Shown: positions 7,105 to 16,918, numbered from the stretch's first letter. The stretch is DNA of 64,000 nt from Serratia entomophila (GCF_021462285.1 NZ_CP082787.1:558001-622000), one strand, 5' to 3'. Notes: generated from the letters alone by a model not told the origin. Made by a program: numbers and translations.

Positions 7105-8178
7105 ATGACGACAAAACTTACCACCCAGGCTGTCCCCGCTCCCGACGTTGTGCGCTGCGCCTATATGGAAATTCAGGTAACGAACCTTAAAGCGGCGCGC
7201 GAATTTTACGTCGATATCCTTGGCCTGGTGGTCACCGCCGAGGATGAGAAAACCCTGTACCTGCGTTCGATGGAAGAGTTTATCCACCACAACCTGGTGC
7301 TGCGCGAAGGCCCGGTGGCCGCCGTTGCGGCCTTTGCTTTCCGCGTGCGCACGCCGGAAGACGTCGACCGCGCCGAAGCCTATTTCAACGCCTTGGGCTG
7401 CCGCACCGAGCGCCGGGTGAAGGGCTTCGTCAAAGGCATCGGCGATGCGGTGCGGGTTGAAGATCCGCTCGGCTTTCCGTACGAGTTTTTCTACGACGTG
7501 CAGCACGTCGAACGCCTGGCCTGGCGTTACGATCTCTACACGCCGGGCGCGCTGGTGCGCCTCGATCACTTTAACCAAATTACGCCCGACGTCCCGCGAG
7601 CCGTGGAATACATCCAGGGGCTGGGCTTCCGCGTAACGGAAGATATCCGCGATGAAAACGGCGTGGTTTACGCCGCCTGGATGCGCCGCAAAGCCACGGT
7701 GCACGATACCGCGATGACCGGCGGCGCCGGGCCGCGCATGCACCATATCGCCTTCGCCACCCATGAAAAGCACAACATTCTGGCCATTTGCGACAAGCTC
7801 GGCGCGCTGCGCAAATCCGATTTGATCGAACGCGGCCCCGGCCGCCACGGCGTCTCCAACGCCTTCTATCTCTATCTGCGCGATCCCGATGGCCATCGGG
7901 TGGAGATCTATACCCAGGACTACTACACCGGCGATCCGGATAACCCGACCGTGACCTGGGATGTGCACGACAACCAGCGCCGCGACTGGTGGGGCAACCC
8001 GGTGGTGCCGAGCTGGTACACCGAAGGATCGCAAGTGTTGGATCTCGACGGCCAGCCGCAGCCGGTTATCGAACGCAGCGCGCCAAGCGAAATGGCCGTC
8101 ACCATCGGCGCAGACGGTTTTTCCTACACCCGCGAGGGCGATACGGAAAAAGGCTTCAAGCTCGGCAACACCCTGTAA
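7105..8178 (+). CDS. hpaD: HpaD: 3,4-dihydroxyphenylacetate 2,3-dioxygenase (type I, VOC fold)
   Basis: A 357-residue ring-opening dioxygenase of the vicinal-oxygen-chelate type, closely resembling the Brevibacterium fuscum homoprotocatechuate 2,3-dioxygenase. With the ATG at 7105 the numbering coincides with that enzyme: metal ligands His155, His214 and Glu267, and second-sphere His200 and Tyr257. This settles the start over ATG 7096 or any earlier codon. E. coli HpaD is a shorter, unrelated LigB-type protein, so this is a non-orthologous replacement in the same operon slot. Confidence 0.95.
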   Translation: MTTKLTTQAVPAPDVVRCAYMEIQVTNLKAAREFYVDILGLVVTAEDEKTLYLRSMEEFIHHNLVLREGPVAAVAAFAFRVRTPEDVDRAEAYFNALGCRTERRVKGFVKGIGDAVRVEDPLGFPYEFFYDVQHVERLAWRYDLYTPGALVRLDHFNQITPDVPRAVEYIQGLGFRVTEDIRDENGVVYAAWMRRKATVHDTAMTGGAGPRMHHIAFATHEKHNILAICDKLGALRKSDLIERGPGRHGVSNAFYLYLRDPDGHRVEIYTQDYYTGDPDNPTVTWDVHDNQRRDWWGNPVVPSWYTEGSQVLDLDGQPQPVIERSAPSEMAVTIGADGFSYTREGDTEKGFKLGNTL

Positions 8179-8229
8179 CCACCGCCGCGCGGGCGCCAGC
8201 CCGCGCAAATTCGCCGTTCGGAGATTGCT

Positions 8230-8616
8230 ATGCCGCATTTTTATGCTGAATGCACCAATAACATCCGCGAAGAGGCCGATCTTCCCGCCCTGTTCGCCAG
8301 GGTCAATCAGGCGCTGGCGGACACCGGCATTTTCCCGCTGGCCGGGGTGCGCAGCCGCGCCATCTGGCTGGACACCTGGCAGATGGCCGACGGCAAGCAG
8401 GATTACGCCTTCGTGCATATGACGCTGAAGATTGGCCACGGCCGCAGTCTGGAAAGCCGCGAACAGGTCGGCGAGATGCTGTTCGCGCTGATTAAGCAAC
8501 ACTTCGCCGCGCTGATGGCGCAGCGTTATCTGGCGCTCTCTTTCACCATGGAAGAGCTGGATCCGGTGCTGAACTACAAGCAGAACAACGTTCATGCGCT
8601 ATTTCGCAAAGCCTGA
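8230..8616 (+). CDS. hpaF: HpaF: 5-carboxymethyl-2-hydroxymuconate delta-isomerase
   Basis: A 128-residue CHMI-family (tautomerase-superfamily) isomerase. The second residue is Pro (MPHFYAE), which becomes the catalytic N-terminal proline after Met removal. Family length is about 126. It converts CHM to the oxo form ahead of decarboxylation by HpaG. SD GGAG lies at 8220-8223. It is 14 bases before hpaH. Confidence 0.93.
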   Translation: MPHFYAECTNNIREEADLPALFARVNQALADTGIFPLAGVRSRAIWLDTWQMADGKQDYAFVHMTLKIGHGRSLESREQVGEMLFALIKQHFAALMAQRYLALSFTMEELDPVLNYKQNNVHALFRKA

Positions 8617-8630
8617 GAAAGGGGTCGTAC

Positions 8631-9434
8631 ATGCTGGATAAACAGCTGATTAACCGTGCGGTGCAGCGCCTGCATCAGGCGGAGCAAAACCGTGAACAGA
8701 TCCGCGCGCTGTCGCTCGATCATCCCGAGATAACCATCGAAGACGCCTACGCCATTCAGCGCCAGTGGGTGGCGCTGAAGATTGCCGAGGGGCGCACGCT
8801 GAAAGGCCACAAGATTGGCCTGACTTCGCGCGCCATGCAGGTCAGCTCGCAGATCTCCGAGCCGGACTACGGCGCGCTGCTGGACGACATGTTCTTCAAC
8901 GACGGCAGCGATATTCCTTTCGATCGCTTTATCGTGCCGCGGGTGGAGGTGGAGCTGGCTTTCGTGCTGGCCAAGCCGCTGCGCGGGCCGAACTGCACGC
9001 TGTTCGACGTGTATAACGCCACGGACTACGTCATCCCGGCGCTGGAAATTATCGACGCGCGCAGCCACAACGTCGATCCGCAGACCCAGCGGCCGCGCAA
9101 GGTGTTCGACACCATTTCCGACAACGCCGCCAACGCCGGTGTGGTGATGGGCGGGCGGCCAATCAGGCCGGATGCGCTGGATCTGCGCTGGATCTCCGCA
9201 CTGCTGTATCGCAACGGGGTGATCGAAGAGTCCGGCGTGGCGGCGGCGGTGCTCAATCATCCGGCCAATGGCGTGGCCTGGCTGGCCAACAAGCTGGCGC
9301 CTTATGAGGTGGAGCTGGAGGCGGGGCAGGTGATCCTCGGCGGTTCCTTCACCCGGCCGGTGCCGGCCAGGCGCGGCGACACCTTCCACGTGGACTATGG
9401 CCCGATGGGCTGCATCAGCTGCCGCTTCGTTTAG
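8631..9434 (+). CDS. hpaH: HpaH: 2-oxo-hept-4-ene-1,7-dioate hydratase
   Basis: A 267-residue protein of the MhpD/HpaH hydratase family, which has the FAH-like fold. It matches the family in length and in stretches such as [19 protein letters not shown] and the closing [10 protein letters not shown]. It adds water to the C7 enedioate to give 4-hydroxy-2-oxoheptanedioate, the substrate of HpaI encoded next. ATG at 8631 is preceded by AGAAAGGGG. Confidence 0.94.
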   Translation: MLDKQLINRAVQRLHQAEQNREQIRALSLDHPEITIEDAYAIQRQWVALKIAEGRTLKGHKIGLTSRAMQVSSQISEPDYGALLDDMFFNDGSDIPFDRFIVPRVEVELAFVLAKPLRGPNCTLFDVYNATDYVIPALEIIDARSHNVDPQTQRPRKVFDTISDNAANAGVVMGGRPIRPDALDLRWISALLYRNGVIEESGVAAAVLNHPANGVAWLANKLAPYEVELEAGQVILGGSFTRPVPARRGDTFHVDYGPMGCISCRFV

Positions 9435-9444
9435 GAGAAAATCG

Positions 9445-10239
9445 ATGTTAACCAACCACTTCAAACGGGCGCTGCAGGAAAAACGCCCGCAGATCGGCCT
9501 GTGGCTCGGCCTGTGCAGCAGCTACAGCGCCGAACTGCTGGCCGGCGCCGGTTTCGACTGGCTGCTGATCGACGGCGAACATGCGCCCAACAACGTGCAG
9601 ACGGTGCTGGGCCAGCTGCAGGCGATAGCGCCTTATCCGAGCCAGCCGGTGGTGCGCCCGCCGTGGAACGACGCGGTGATGATCAAACAGCTGCTGGACG
9701 TCGGCGCGCAGACCCTGCTGATCCCGATGATCCAAAACGCCGAGCAGGCGCGCGAAGCGGTGCGCGCCACCCGCTATCCGCCGCAGGGCATCCGCGGCGT
9801 CGGCAGCGCTCTGGCGCGCGCGTCCCGCTGGAACCGGGTGCCGAATTACCTGCAGCAGGCCGACGAGGAAATGTGCGTGCTGGTGCAGATTGAAACCCGC
9901 GAGGCGGTGAAAAACCTCGACGCCATTTTGCAGGTGCCAGGGGTGGACGGGGTGTTTATCGGCCCGGCGGATCTGAGCGCCGACATGGGCTTCGCCGGTA
10001 ATCCGCAGCACCCCGAAGTGCAGCGCACCATCGACGACGCCATCGCGCGCATCAGCGCCGCCGGCAAGGCGCCGGGCATTCTGATGGCCAACCGGGAGCT
10101 GGCGCAGCGCTATCTGGCGGCCGGCGCGCTGTTCGTCGCCGTCGGCGTAGACACCACCCTGCTGGCGCGCGCGGCGGAATCCCTGGCGAGCGACTTCAAG
10201 CAGGGTAGACCGGAAGCGCCATCCCCGAGCGTTTATTAA
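9445..10239 (+). CDS. hpaI: HpaI: 4-hydroxy-2-oxoheptanedioate aldolase
   Basis: A 264-residue class II, metal-dependent aldolase of the HpcH/HpaI family. It shows DGEHAPNN, the VQIETREAV stretch with the metal-binding Glu, and [10 protein letters not shown] with the metal-binding Asp. It splits the C7 hydroxy-oxo diacid to pyruvate and succinic semialdehyde, the last step of the pathway. ATG at 9445 follows AGGAGAAA; the upstream in-frame start at 9397 lies inside hpaH and is rejected. Confidence 0.94.
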   Translation: MLTNHFKRALQEKRPQIGLWLGLCSSYSAELLAGAGFDWLLIDGEHAPNNVQTVLGQLQAIAPYPSQPVVRPPWNDAVMIKQLLDVGAQTLLIPMIQNAEQAREAVRATRYPPQGIRGVGSALARASRWNRVPNYLQQADEEMCVLVQIETREAVKNLDAILQVPGVDGVFIGPADLSADMGFAGNPQHPEVQRTIDDAIARISAAGKAPGILMANRELAQRYLAAGALFVAVGVDTTLLARAAESLASDFKQGRPEAPSPSVY

Positions 10240-10250
10240 TCGGAGCCACC

Positions 10251-11621
10251 ATGAACCACGTCGATTCGCTGCCGCCGGCCAACCCGGCGCAGCAACATAA
10301 AGCGTTAACCGCCGCCGAGCAATCGGTGATTAAAAAGTTATTTCGGCGCCTGATTATTTTCCTGTTTGTGCTGTTTGTTTTCTCTTTCCTCGACCGCATC
10401 AATATCGGCTTCGCCGGGCTGACGATGGGCAAGGATCTTGGTCTCAGTTCGACCATGTTCGGCCTGGCGGCGACGCTGTTCTACGTCACTTACGTGATCT
10501 TCGGCATTCCGAGCAACATCATGCTGGGCATCGTCGGCGCGCGGCGCTGGATCGCCACCATCATGGTGCTGTGGGGCATCGCCTCCACCTGCACCCTGTT
10601 CGCCACCGGGCCGACCAGCCTGTACCTGCTGCGCATGATCGTCGGCATTACCGAGGCCGGCTTCCTGCCGGGCATTTTGGTCTACCTTACCTACTGGTTC
10701 CCGGCATTTTACCGCGCCCGCGCCAACGCGCTGTTCATGATCGCCATGCCGGTCACCATGGCGATCGGCTCGCTGGTCTCCGGCTACATTCTGGCGCTGG
10801 ACGGGGTGATGAACCTGAAGGGCTGGCAGTGGCTGTTCCTGCTGGAAGGCATTCCGTCGGTGCTGCTGGGCGTGGCGGTGTGGTTCTATCTCGACGACAC
10901 CCCGGCCAAGGCCAGGTGGCTGACCGACGAAGAAAAAGCCAGCCTGAAGGCGATGATGGACGCCGACAGGCTGCAGCTGGTGCAGCCCGGCGGCCCGAGC
11001 AGCCAGCACGCGCTGCAGCAGCGCAGCCTGTGGCGTGAGGTCTTCACGCCGGTGGTGCTGATGTACACGCTGGCCTACTTCTGCCTGACCAACACCCTGA
11101 GCGCCATCAATATCTGGACGCCGCAGATCCTGCAGAGCTTTAACCAGGGCAGCAGCAATATCGTGATCGGCATTCTGGCGGCGATCCCGCAGATCTGCAC
11201 CATCGCCGGCATGGTGTGGTGGAGCAAGAGATCCGATCGTCTGCAGGAGCGCAAGCACCATACCGCGCTGCCGTACCTGTTCGCCGCCGCCGGCTGGCTG
11301 CTGGCTTCGGCCACCGATCACAGCCTGATCCAACTGCTGGGGATCGTGATGGCCTCGGTCGGTTCCTTTACCGCCATGGCTATCTTCTGGACCACGCCGG
11401 ATCGGTCGATCAGCCTGGAGGCGCGGGCGGTGGGGATCGCGGTGATCAACGCCACCGGCAACATCGGATCGGCGGTCAGCCCGCTGTTGATCGGCTGGTT
11501 CAAGGACGTGACCGGCAGTTTCAACTCCGGGCTGTATTTTGTTTCGGCGCTGTTGATTGTCGGCGCCGTACTGGTGTGGCGCATTCCGATGACGGGATCT
11601 CGCCCAAGGGCGACGCCTTAA
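10251..11621 (+). CDS. hpaX: HpaX: 4-hydroxyphenylacetate permease (MFS)
   Basis: A 456-residue MFS transporter of the anion:cation symporter group with about 12 membrane segments. The N-terminal region has FSFLDRINIGFAGL and the helix 4-5 region GITEAGFLPG. HpaX proteins import 4-HPA. It is between hpaI (11 bases) and hpaA, as in E. coli W. SD GGAG lies at 10241-10244. Confidence 0.93.
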   Translation: MNHVDSLPPANPAQQHKALTAAEQSVIKKLFRRLIIFLFVLFVFSFLDRINIGFAGLTMGKDLGLSSTMFGLAATLFYVTYVIFGIPSNIMLGIVGARRWIATIMVLWGIASTCTLFATGPTSLYLLRMIVGITEAGFLPGILVYLTYWFPAFYRARANALFMIAMPVTMAIGSLVSGYILALDGVMNLKGWQWLFLLEGIPSVLLGVAVWFYLDDTPAKARWLTDEEKASLKAMMDADRLQLVQPGGPSSQHALQQRSLWREVFTPVVLMYTLAYFCLTNTLSAINIWTPQILQSFNQGSSNIVIGILAAIPQICTIAGMVWWSKRSDRLQERKHHTALPYLFAAAGWLLASATDHSLIQLLGIVMASVGSFTAMAIFWTTPDRSISLEARAVGIAVINATGNIGSAVSPLLIGWFKDVTGSFNSGLYFVSALLIVGAVLVWRIPMTGSRPRATP

Positions 11622-11646
11622 TCGACAGGATCTTGAGGAGGATGGC

Positions 11647-12543
11647 GTGCAGAAAAGTACCGGCTTTATCGCCAATATCGATATTTGCAAAGAGTACGAC
11701 GCGCGTTACGCCGCTGATGAGGTGCATTACGAAACCTTCGCCGGGCTGGCGGCGTTCTTTGGCCGCGACATGCAGGTGCACTGGCACGACTGCTTCTTTC
11801 AGGTGCACTTTCTGGAGACCGGCAAGATAGAGCTGCAGCTCGACGATCAGCACTATTCGGTGCAGGCGCCGCTGTTTATCCTCACGCCGCCGTCGGTGCC
11901 GCATGCGTTTTTCACCGAACCGGACAGCGACGGCCACGTGCTGACGGTGCGCCAGGAGCTGATCTGGCCGCTGCTGGAGCGGCTGTACCCCGGCAGCAAC
12001 CTGGCGCTGGACATGCCGGGCATCTGCCTGTCGATGGCCGACGCGCCGCAGGAGCTGACGGCGCTCAGCCATTACTGGGCGCTGATCCGCCGCGAGTTCA
12101 GCCAGGGGCTGGCCGGGCGCGAGCAGACGCTGGCGCTGCTGGCGCAGGCGGTGTTTACCCTGCTGCTGCGCAACACCGCGCTGGAGGACAGCGCCAACAG
12201 CGGGGTGCGCGGCGAGCTGAAGCTGTTCCAGCGCTTCAACAAGATGGTGGACGAACGCTTCCGCGAGCATCTGCCGGTGCCGGAGTATGCGCAGGCGCTG
12301 GGGGTGACCGAATCGCGCCTCAACGACCTGTGCCGGCGCTTCGCCAACCGCCCGCCGAAGCGGCTGATCTTCGACCGCCTGCTGCGCGAGGCCAAGCGCA
12401 TGCTGCTGTTCAGCGCCTGTACGGTGCATGAAACCGCTTATAGCCTCGGCTTCAAGGATCCGGCCTATTTCGCCCGCTTTTTCAACCGGCTGGAAGGCTG
12501 TTCCCCCTCGACCTACCGCGCGGCGCAGCACGCCCTTTCGTAA
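11647..12543 (+). CDS. hpaA: HpaA: AraC-family activator of hpaBC
   Basis: A 298-residue AraC/XylS regulator: a cupin-like sensor domain (HDCFFQVHFLETG, residues about 40-80) and two C-terminal helix-turn-helix motifs (about 200-295, ending YSLGFKDPAYFARFF). HpaA activates the hpaBC promoter in response to 4-HPA in E. coli W. The GTG start at 11647 has a strong SD (TGAGGAGG, 11634-11641). It lies directly before the 159-base hpaA-hpaB gap. Confidence 0.92.
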   Translation: MQKSTGFIANIDICKEYDARYAADEVHYETFAGLAAFFGRDMQVHWHDCFFQVHFLETGKIELQLDDQHYSVQAPLFILTPPSVPHAFFTEPDSDGHVLTVRQELIWPLLERLYPGSNLALDMPGICLSMADAPQELTALSHYWALIRREFSQGLAGREQTLALLAQAVFTLLLRNTALEDSANSGVRGELKLFQRFNKMVDERFREHLPVPEYAQALGVTESRLNDLCRRFANRPPKRLIFDRLLREAKRMLLFSACTVHETAYSLGFKDPAYFARFFNRLEGCSPSTYRAAQHALS

Positions 12544-12702
12544 CCGCGATCACAGTTTGCAGCGATGGCGGCAAGCCGGCCTGAAAAGTACCGGCGATTG
12601 CCGCAAAAGTCTCTTCTCGAAACCGGCATTGGGGGCTTCAATTAAGCAACCAAAGGAAAACATTTTTTTAACAAAATCGAATCCATTGCCGAGGATCATC
12701 AG
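12539..12702 (+). promoter_or_regulatory. hpaBC upstream region
   Basis: This region presumably holds the HpaA-dependent hpaBC promoter. A half-conserved CRP-like site (CGTAA-N6-TCACA, 12539-12554) overlaps the hpaA stop. The 60 bases before hpaB are AT-rich with a T7/A-rich stretch. No convincing -35/-10 pair is seen, as expected for an activator-dependent promoter. Confidence 0.4.
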
Positions 12703-14265
12703 ATGAAACCAGAAGACTTTCGTGCCGACAGCAAACGCCCGTTCACCGGCGCCGAGTACCTGAAAAGTTTGCAGGACAGCCGCGAAATCTACATTTACGG
12801 CGAGCGGGTGAAAGACGTCACCACCCATCCGGCGTTCCGCAACGCGGCGGCCTCGGTGGGCCAGCTGTACGACGCGCTGCACGATCCGGCCAGCCAGGAT
12901 CGCCTGTGCTGGAACACCGACACCGGCAACGGCGGCTACACCCACAAATTCTTCCGCTACGCCCGCAGCCCGGAAGAGATGCGCCAGCAGCGCGACGCCA
13001 TCGCCGACTGGTCGCGCCAGAGCTACGGCTGGATGGGGCGCACCCCGGACTACAAGGCGGCGTTCGGCTGCGCGCTGGGCGCCTATCCGGAATTTTACGG
13101 CCAGTTCGCCGACAACGCCCGCCACTGGTACAAGCGGATCCAGGAAACCGGGCTGTACTTCAACCACGCCATCGTTAACCCGCCGATCGACCGCCACAAG
13201 CCGGTCAACGAGGTGAAGGACGTCTACATCCAGGTGGAGAAAGAGACCGACGCCGGCATTATCGTCAGCGGCGCCAAGGTGGTGGCCACCAACTCGGCGC
13301 TGACCCACTACAACTTTATCGGCTTCGGTTCGGCGCAGGTGATGGGCGATAACCCGGACTTTGCGCTGATGTTCGTGGCGCCGATGGACGCCGAAGGGGT
13401 GAAGCTGATCTCGCGCGCCTCCTACGAACTGGTGGCCGGCGCTACCGGCTCGCCGTTCGACTACCCGCTTTCCAGCCGCTTCGACGAGAACGATGCGATC
13501 CTGATAATGGATCATGTGCTGATCCCCTGGGAAAACGTACTGATCTACCGCGATTTCGACCGCTGCCGCCGCTGGAGCACCCAGGGCGGCTTCGCCCGGC
13601 TGTTCCCGCTGCAGGCCTGCGTGCGCCTGGCGGTGAAGATGGACTTCATCACCGCGCTGCTGCAAAAGAGCCTGTCTTGCACCGGGGTGCTGGAGTTTCG
13701 CGGCGTGCAGGCCGATCTGGGCGAAGTGGTGGCCTGGCGCAACCTGTTCTGGTCGCTGAGCGACGCGATGTGCGCCGAAGCCACCCCATGGGAAAACGGC
13801 GCCTACCTGCCGGATTCCGCCGCGCTGCAGACCTACCGGGTAATGGCGCCGATGGCCTACACCAAGGTGAAGCACATCATCGAGAAGAACGTCACCAGCG
13901 GCCTGATCTACCTGCCGTCCAGCGTGCGCGACATGAACAACCCGGAGATCGACAAGTATCTGTCCCGCTATGTGCGCGGATCGGACGGCATGGATCACGT
14001 TGAACGCATCAAGATCCTCAAGCTGATGTGGGATGCCATCGGCAGCGAATTCGGCGGCCGCCATGAGCTGTACGAGATCAACTACGCCGGCAGCCAGGAT
14101 GAGATCCGCCTGCAGTGCCTGCGCCACGCGCAGGGATCCGGCACCATGGATCGGATGATGCAGATGGTCGACAAGTGCCTGGCGGACTACGATCAGCACG
14201 GCTGGAAGGTGCCGCACCTGCATAACAATGGCGATATTAATCAGCTGGATAATCTGCTGAAGTAA
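12703..14265 (+). CDS. hpaB: HpaB: 4-hydroxyphenylacetate 3-monooxygenase, oxygenase component
   Basis: A 520-residue FADH2-dependent aromatic hydroxylase of the HpaB/PvcC family, of the same length as E. coli W HpaB. Family stretches are visible: FTGAEYL at the N-terminus, GRTPDYKAAF, and HYNFIGFG. It hydroxylates 4-HPA to 3,4-dihydroxyphenylacetate using flavin reduced by HpaC. ATG at 12703 is not preceded by a strong SD. It forms a two-gene unit with hpaC, 17 bases downstream. Confidence 0.96.
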   Translation: MKPEDFRADSKRPFTGAEYLKSLQDSREIYIYGERVKDVTTHPAFRNAAASVGQLYDALHDPASQDRLCWNTDTGNGGYTHKFFRYARSPEEMRQQRDAIADWSRQSYGWMGRTPDYKAAFGCALGAYPEFYGQFADNARHWYKRIQETGLYFNHAIVNPPIDRHKPVNEVKDVYIQVEKETDAGIIVSGAKVVATNSALTHYNFIGFGSAQVMGDNPDFALMFVAPMDAEGVKLISRASYELVAGATGSPFDYPLSSRFDENDAILIMDHVLIPWENVLIYRDFDRCRRWSTQGGFARLFPLQACVRLAVKMDFITALLQKSLSCTGVLEFRGVQADLGEVVAWRNLFWSLSDAMCAEATPWENGAYLPDSAALQTYRVMAPMAYTKVKHIIEKNVTSGLIYLPSSVRDMNNPEIDKYLSRYVRGSDGMDHVERIKILKLMWDAIGSEFGGRHELYEINYAGSQDEIRLQCLRHAQGSGTMDRMMQMVDKCLADYDQHGWKVPHLHNNGDINQLDNLLK

Positions 14266-14282
14266 TTCAGGAGGAGGTTTAT

Positions 14283-14798
14283 ATGTCTCAGGAAAATGAA
14301 CAGCGCTTACGCTTTCGCGACGCTATGGCCAGCCTGTCTGCGGCGGTGAACATCGTCACCACCGACGGCCCGGCGGGGCGCTGCGGCATCACCGCCACCG
14401 CGGTGTGCTCGGTGACCGATACGCCGCCGACGCTGATGGTGTGCATCAACCGCAACAGCGCGATGAACCCGGTGTTTCAGGGCAACCGGCGGCTGTGCGT
14501 CAACGTGCTGAACCATGAGCAGGAGCTGATGGCGCGCCATTTCGCCGGCATGACCGGCGTCAGCATGGAAGAGCGTTTCCGGCTGGAAGAGTGGCAGCGC
14601 GGCCCGCTGGGCCAGCCGGTGCTGCGCAATACGCTGGCCAGCCTGGAAGGCGAGATCGAGCAGATCCAGAGCATCGGCACCCACCAGGTGTATCTGGTGC
14701 AGATCACGCAAATCACTCTGAGTGAAACCGGCAACGGGCTGATCTACTTCAAGCGCAACTTCCATCCGGTGATCCATCAGATGGCGGCGCTGGCGTAA
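14283..14798 (+). CDS. hpaC: HpaC: flavin reductase component of 4-HPA monooxygenase
   Basis: A 171-residue flavin reductase-like (FMN-binding split barrel) protein. The N-terminal FRDAMASLSAAVNIVTTDG and central GITATAVCSVTDTPPTLMVC are typical. It reduces flavin with NAD(P)H and feeds HpaB. A strong SD, AGGAGG, is at 14270-14275. A bidirectional terminator follows immediately, ending the hpa cluster against the convergent ampH. Confidence 0.95.
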   Translation: MSQENEQRLRFRDAMASLSAAVNIVTTDGPAGRCGITATAVCSVTDTPPTLMVCINRNSAMNPVFQGNRRLCVNVLNHEQELMARHFAGMTGVSMEERFRLEEWQRGPLGQPVLRNTLASLEGEIEQIQSIGTHQVYLVQITQITLSETGNGLIYFKRNFHPVIHQMAALA

Positions 14799-14804
14799 AC
14801 GATA

Positions 14805-14824
14805 GGGGCGCCGCGCTGCGCCCC
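14805..14824. terminator. Hairpin between convergent hpaC and ampH
   Basis: GGGGCGC-CGCGCT-GCGCCCC forms a 7-base-pair GC stem, with TT after it. It lies seven bases from both stop codons. A long T-run is lacking, so its efficiency is uncertain. Confidence 0.6.
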
Positions 14825-14830
14825 TTGGCC

Positions 14831-15973
14831 TCAGCTCTTGTTGGCCGCCAGATCGCCCACCAGCCGGTTAACCGGATCGCTCATGTTGGTGAATTTGCTC
14901 AGTTCCGAGCGGGTCACCACCACGAATACCCCCACGTTTTTCTGCGGGATCATCGCCATATAGGTGATGAAACCGCCGCCGCCGCCGGTCTTCTGAATAA
15001 TGCCCGGCAGGCCGTCCTTCGGCGCCATATACACCCAACCCAGGCCCAACGCGTCCGCCTGCCCAGGCACGTCCATGCCTTTCAGCGACACCAGATCGTT
15101 ACGCTGGAAATACATGGTCTGTTCGCTGGCGGCGGTGGACTTGCGCGGGCCGCCGGCGTTGGAGGAGAGGAACTGCTGCATCCAGCGCTGCATGTCGCGC
15201 GGGGTCGAGTAGACGCCGCCGCTGCCCGCCGCCGCGGTGGTGTCGCGGCAGGCGCTCGGGCCGGCCGAAGCCACCATCAGGCGCGAACATTGTTCGGCGC
15301 TGGGCGTCAGGGTGGTATCGACCATCCCCAGCGGTGCGGTGATTTTCTCCTTCAGCAGCAGGCTGTAGGGTTTGCCCGCGGCGCGCGACAGCGCGTCGGC
15401 CAGCAGGTCATAGGCCAGGTTGGAATAGGAGGCGCGCACGCCCGGCGGCACCGTAACGTTGGCGTGCTCCAGCCACTGCCAGCGCTGCGCCTTGGTCGGC
15501 CAGGTGAATACCGGCGTCTTCGGCGGCTTTTTGCCCGGCTGTTCGCGCGGCAAGGCGCTGGTGTGGGTCGCCAGGTTCAGCAGAGTGATCGGCTGGCGCG
15601 CGTTGTAGGCCGGCACGTTGGCGCCTTTAGGCGCGTATTTGCGCAGCGGGTCGGTCAGTTTGACCTGGCCATCCGCCGCCATTTTGACCATCACTTCGCT
15701 GGTCATCAGCTTGGTGATTGAGGCGATGCGGATCAGCGAGTCCGGGCGCGGGCGCAGGTTGTTGCCCGGGCTGGTGTCGCCAAAGCTGCGGTTAACCACC
15801 TGATTGCCGTCGATGACCACCAACGCCATACCGGTGGCGCCGCTGTTATAGAAAATATGTTCGGCATACTGGTCGACGATTTGCGACGCCAGCTGCGGGG
15901 GCGCGGCCTGCACGGCCAACGGCGCGGCGCACAGGCCCAACGCCAGCGCTAAAGCGGAGAAAGAGTTCTTCAA
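14831..15973 (-). CDS. ampH: AmpH: D-Ala-D-Ala carboxypeptidase/endopeptidase
   Basis: A 380-residue periplasmic penicillin-binding protein related to class C beta-lactamases. It has a signal peptide (residues about 1-23, cleaved near VQA-AP), the SITK (SxxK) nucleophile motif, the YSN motif and a KTGG-type motif (QKTGGGGGF). The sequence follows E. coli AmpH nearly end to end, so it is a peptidoglycan-remodelling enzyme and not the resistance enzyme AmpC. The start is TTG at 15973, with no ATG nearby that keeps the signal peptide. Not functionally linked to hpa. Confidence 0.93.
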   Translation of the reverse strand: MKNSFSALALALGLCAAPLAVQAAPPQLASQIVDQYAEHIFYNSGATGMALVVIDGNQVVNRSFGDTSPGNNLRPRPDSLIRIASITKLMTSEVMVKMAADGQVKLTDPLRKYAPKGANVPAYNARQPITLLNLATHTSALPREQPGKKPPKTPVFTWPTKAQRWQWLEHANVTVPPGVRASYSNLAYDLLADALSRAAGKPYSLLLKEKITAPLGMVDTTLTPSAEQCSRLMVASAGPSACRDTTAAAGSGGVYSTPRDMQRWMQQFLSSNAGGPRKSTAASEQTMYFQRNDLVSLKGMDVPGQADALGLGWVYMAPKDGLPGIIQKTGGGGGFITYMAMIPQKNVGVFVVVTRSELSKFTNMSDPVNRLVGDLAANKS

Positions 15974-16101
15974 CGGTCGTTATCCATTTAAAAATGCAGC
16001 GGGGAAAAGGCGAAATCCATGGCCCAGTGTAATGCGCCCGGTGCCCGGCTGCATGTGGAAAAAAGAGCGATTTGGCGAAAATTTTTTTGACGGTTTCCGG
16101 C

Positions 16102-16854
16102 CTACTGCGCGCGGGCGAAAATGGCGATCACTTCATCCAGATGCGCCTTCATCGCCTTGCGCGCGCCGCGCACGTCGCGGGCCTCGATCGCCGCCAGGAT
16201 CGCCCGGTGCTCCAGCTCGGAACGGTGCGGCATGTCGTCCGGCGTGTAGTGGCGTTGCAGCACGCGGAACATGCTGCCGTAGCGGTGGCCGAGCAGGTGG
16301 CCGATGATGAACGCGTAGGCCGGGTTACCGCTGGCCTGAGCGATGCGGATGTGGAACAGGCGATCGCCAGGATGGGTGGCGGAGTTGGCGCGGTTATCGC
16401 GGCAGTTCTGCTCGTAAGCGGCGCGGATGCCGGCCAGCTCTTCGTCGGTGGCGTGCCGGGCCGCCAGCGCGGCGGTTTCCGGTTCGATCAGCAGGCGCGT
16501 TTGCAGCAGCGAGAACGGCGGCAGCTCGGCGTTGAAATCCAGTTCGATGTTCAACTCGTCATCGATCTCCGCCCACTGGTTACGCCCGGCCTGCGCCATG
16601 ACCGGCTCCTGCGACGCCGCGGTTTGCGCGCGAACGATCACGCCGTTGCCGACTTTGACATCCACCAACCCAATCACTTCCAGCGCGATCAGCGCCTCGC
16701 GCACAGAGGCGCGGCTGACCTGCAGCTGCTGGGCAAGATCGCGTTCCGAAGGCAGACGGCTGCCGGGCGGAAATTCGTTGTTCTCGATCAGCCGCTTTAA
16801 CTGGTCGGCTATCTGTCTGTAAATACGCGGGTTTTCCAGTCGGGTGATCGGCAT
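16102..16854 (-). CDS. GntR-family (FadR subgroup) regulator of the fucose cluster
   Basis: A 250-residue regulator: N-terminal winged helix (LPSERDLAQQLQVSRASVREAL, residues about 33-55) and a C-terminal FCD-type ligand domain with spaced His residues. It resembles the UxuR/ExuR/LgoR group that senses sugar acids. It is divergent from the seven-gene fucose operon across 236 bases with inverted repeats, so it probably represses that operon and is released by a fuconate-type intermediate (inference). Confidence 0.85.
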   Translation of the reverse strand: MPITRLENPRIYRQIADQLKRLIENNEFPPGSRLPSERDLAQQLQVSRASVREALIALEVIGLVDVKVGNGVIVRAQTAASQEPVMAQAGRNQWAEIDDELNIELDFNAELPPFSLLQTRLLIEPETAALAARHATDEELAGIRAAYEQNCRDNRANSATHPGDRLFHIRIAQASGNPAYAFIIGHLLGHRYGSMFRVLQRHYTPDDMPHRSELEHRAILAAIEARDVRGARKAMKAHLDEVIAIFARAQ

Positions 16855-16903
16855 TTTTTACCTTTGGCTATTCGATGTTAAGTGATATGGCGCACAAATA
16901 TTG

Positions 16904-16918
16904 CTCAAGCCGCTTGAG
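16904..16918. promoter_or_regulatory. 15-base palindrome upstream of the GntR gene
   Basis: CTCAAG-CCG-CTTGAG is a perfect palindrome about 50 bases before the regulator's start codon. A further half-site TTCAAG lies at 16927-16932. It could be an autoregulatory or second-regulator site. No partner protein can be named. Confidence 0.4.

Noticed and set aside
14831..15973. Possible class C beta-lactamase resistance gene
   Set aside because: SxxK, YSN and KTGG motifs are present, but the sequence follows AmpH, a peptidoglycan carboxypeptidase, and not AmpC.
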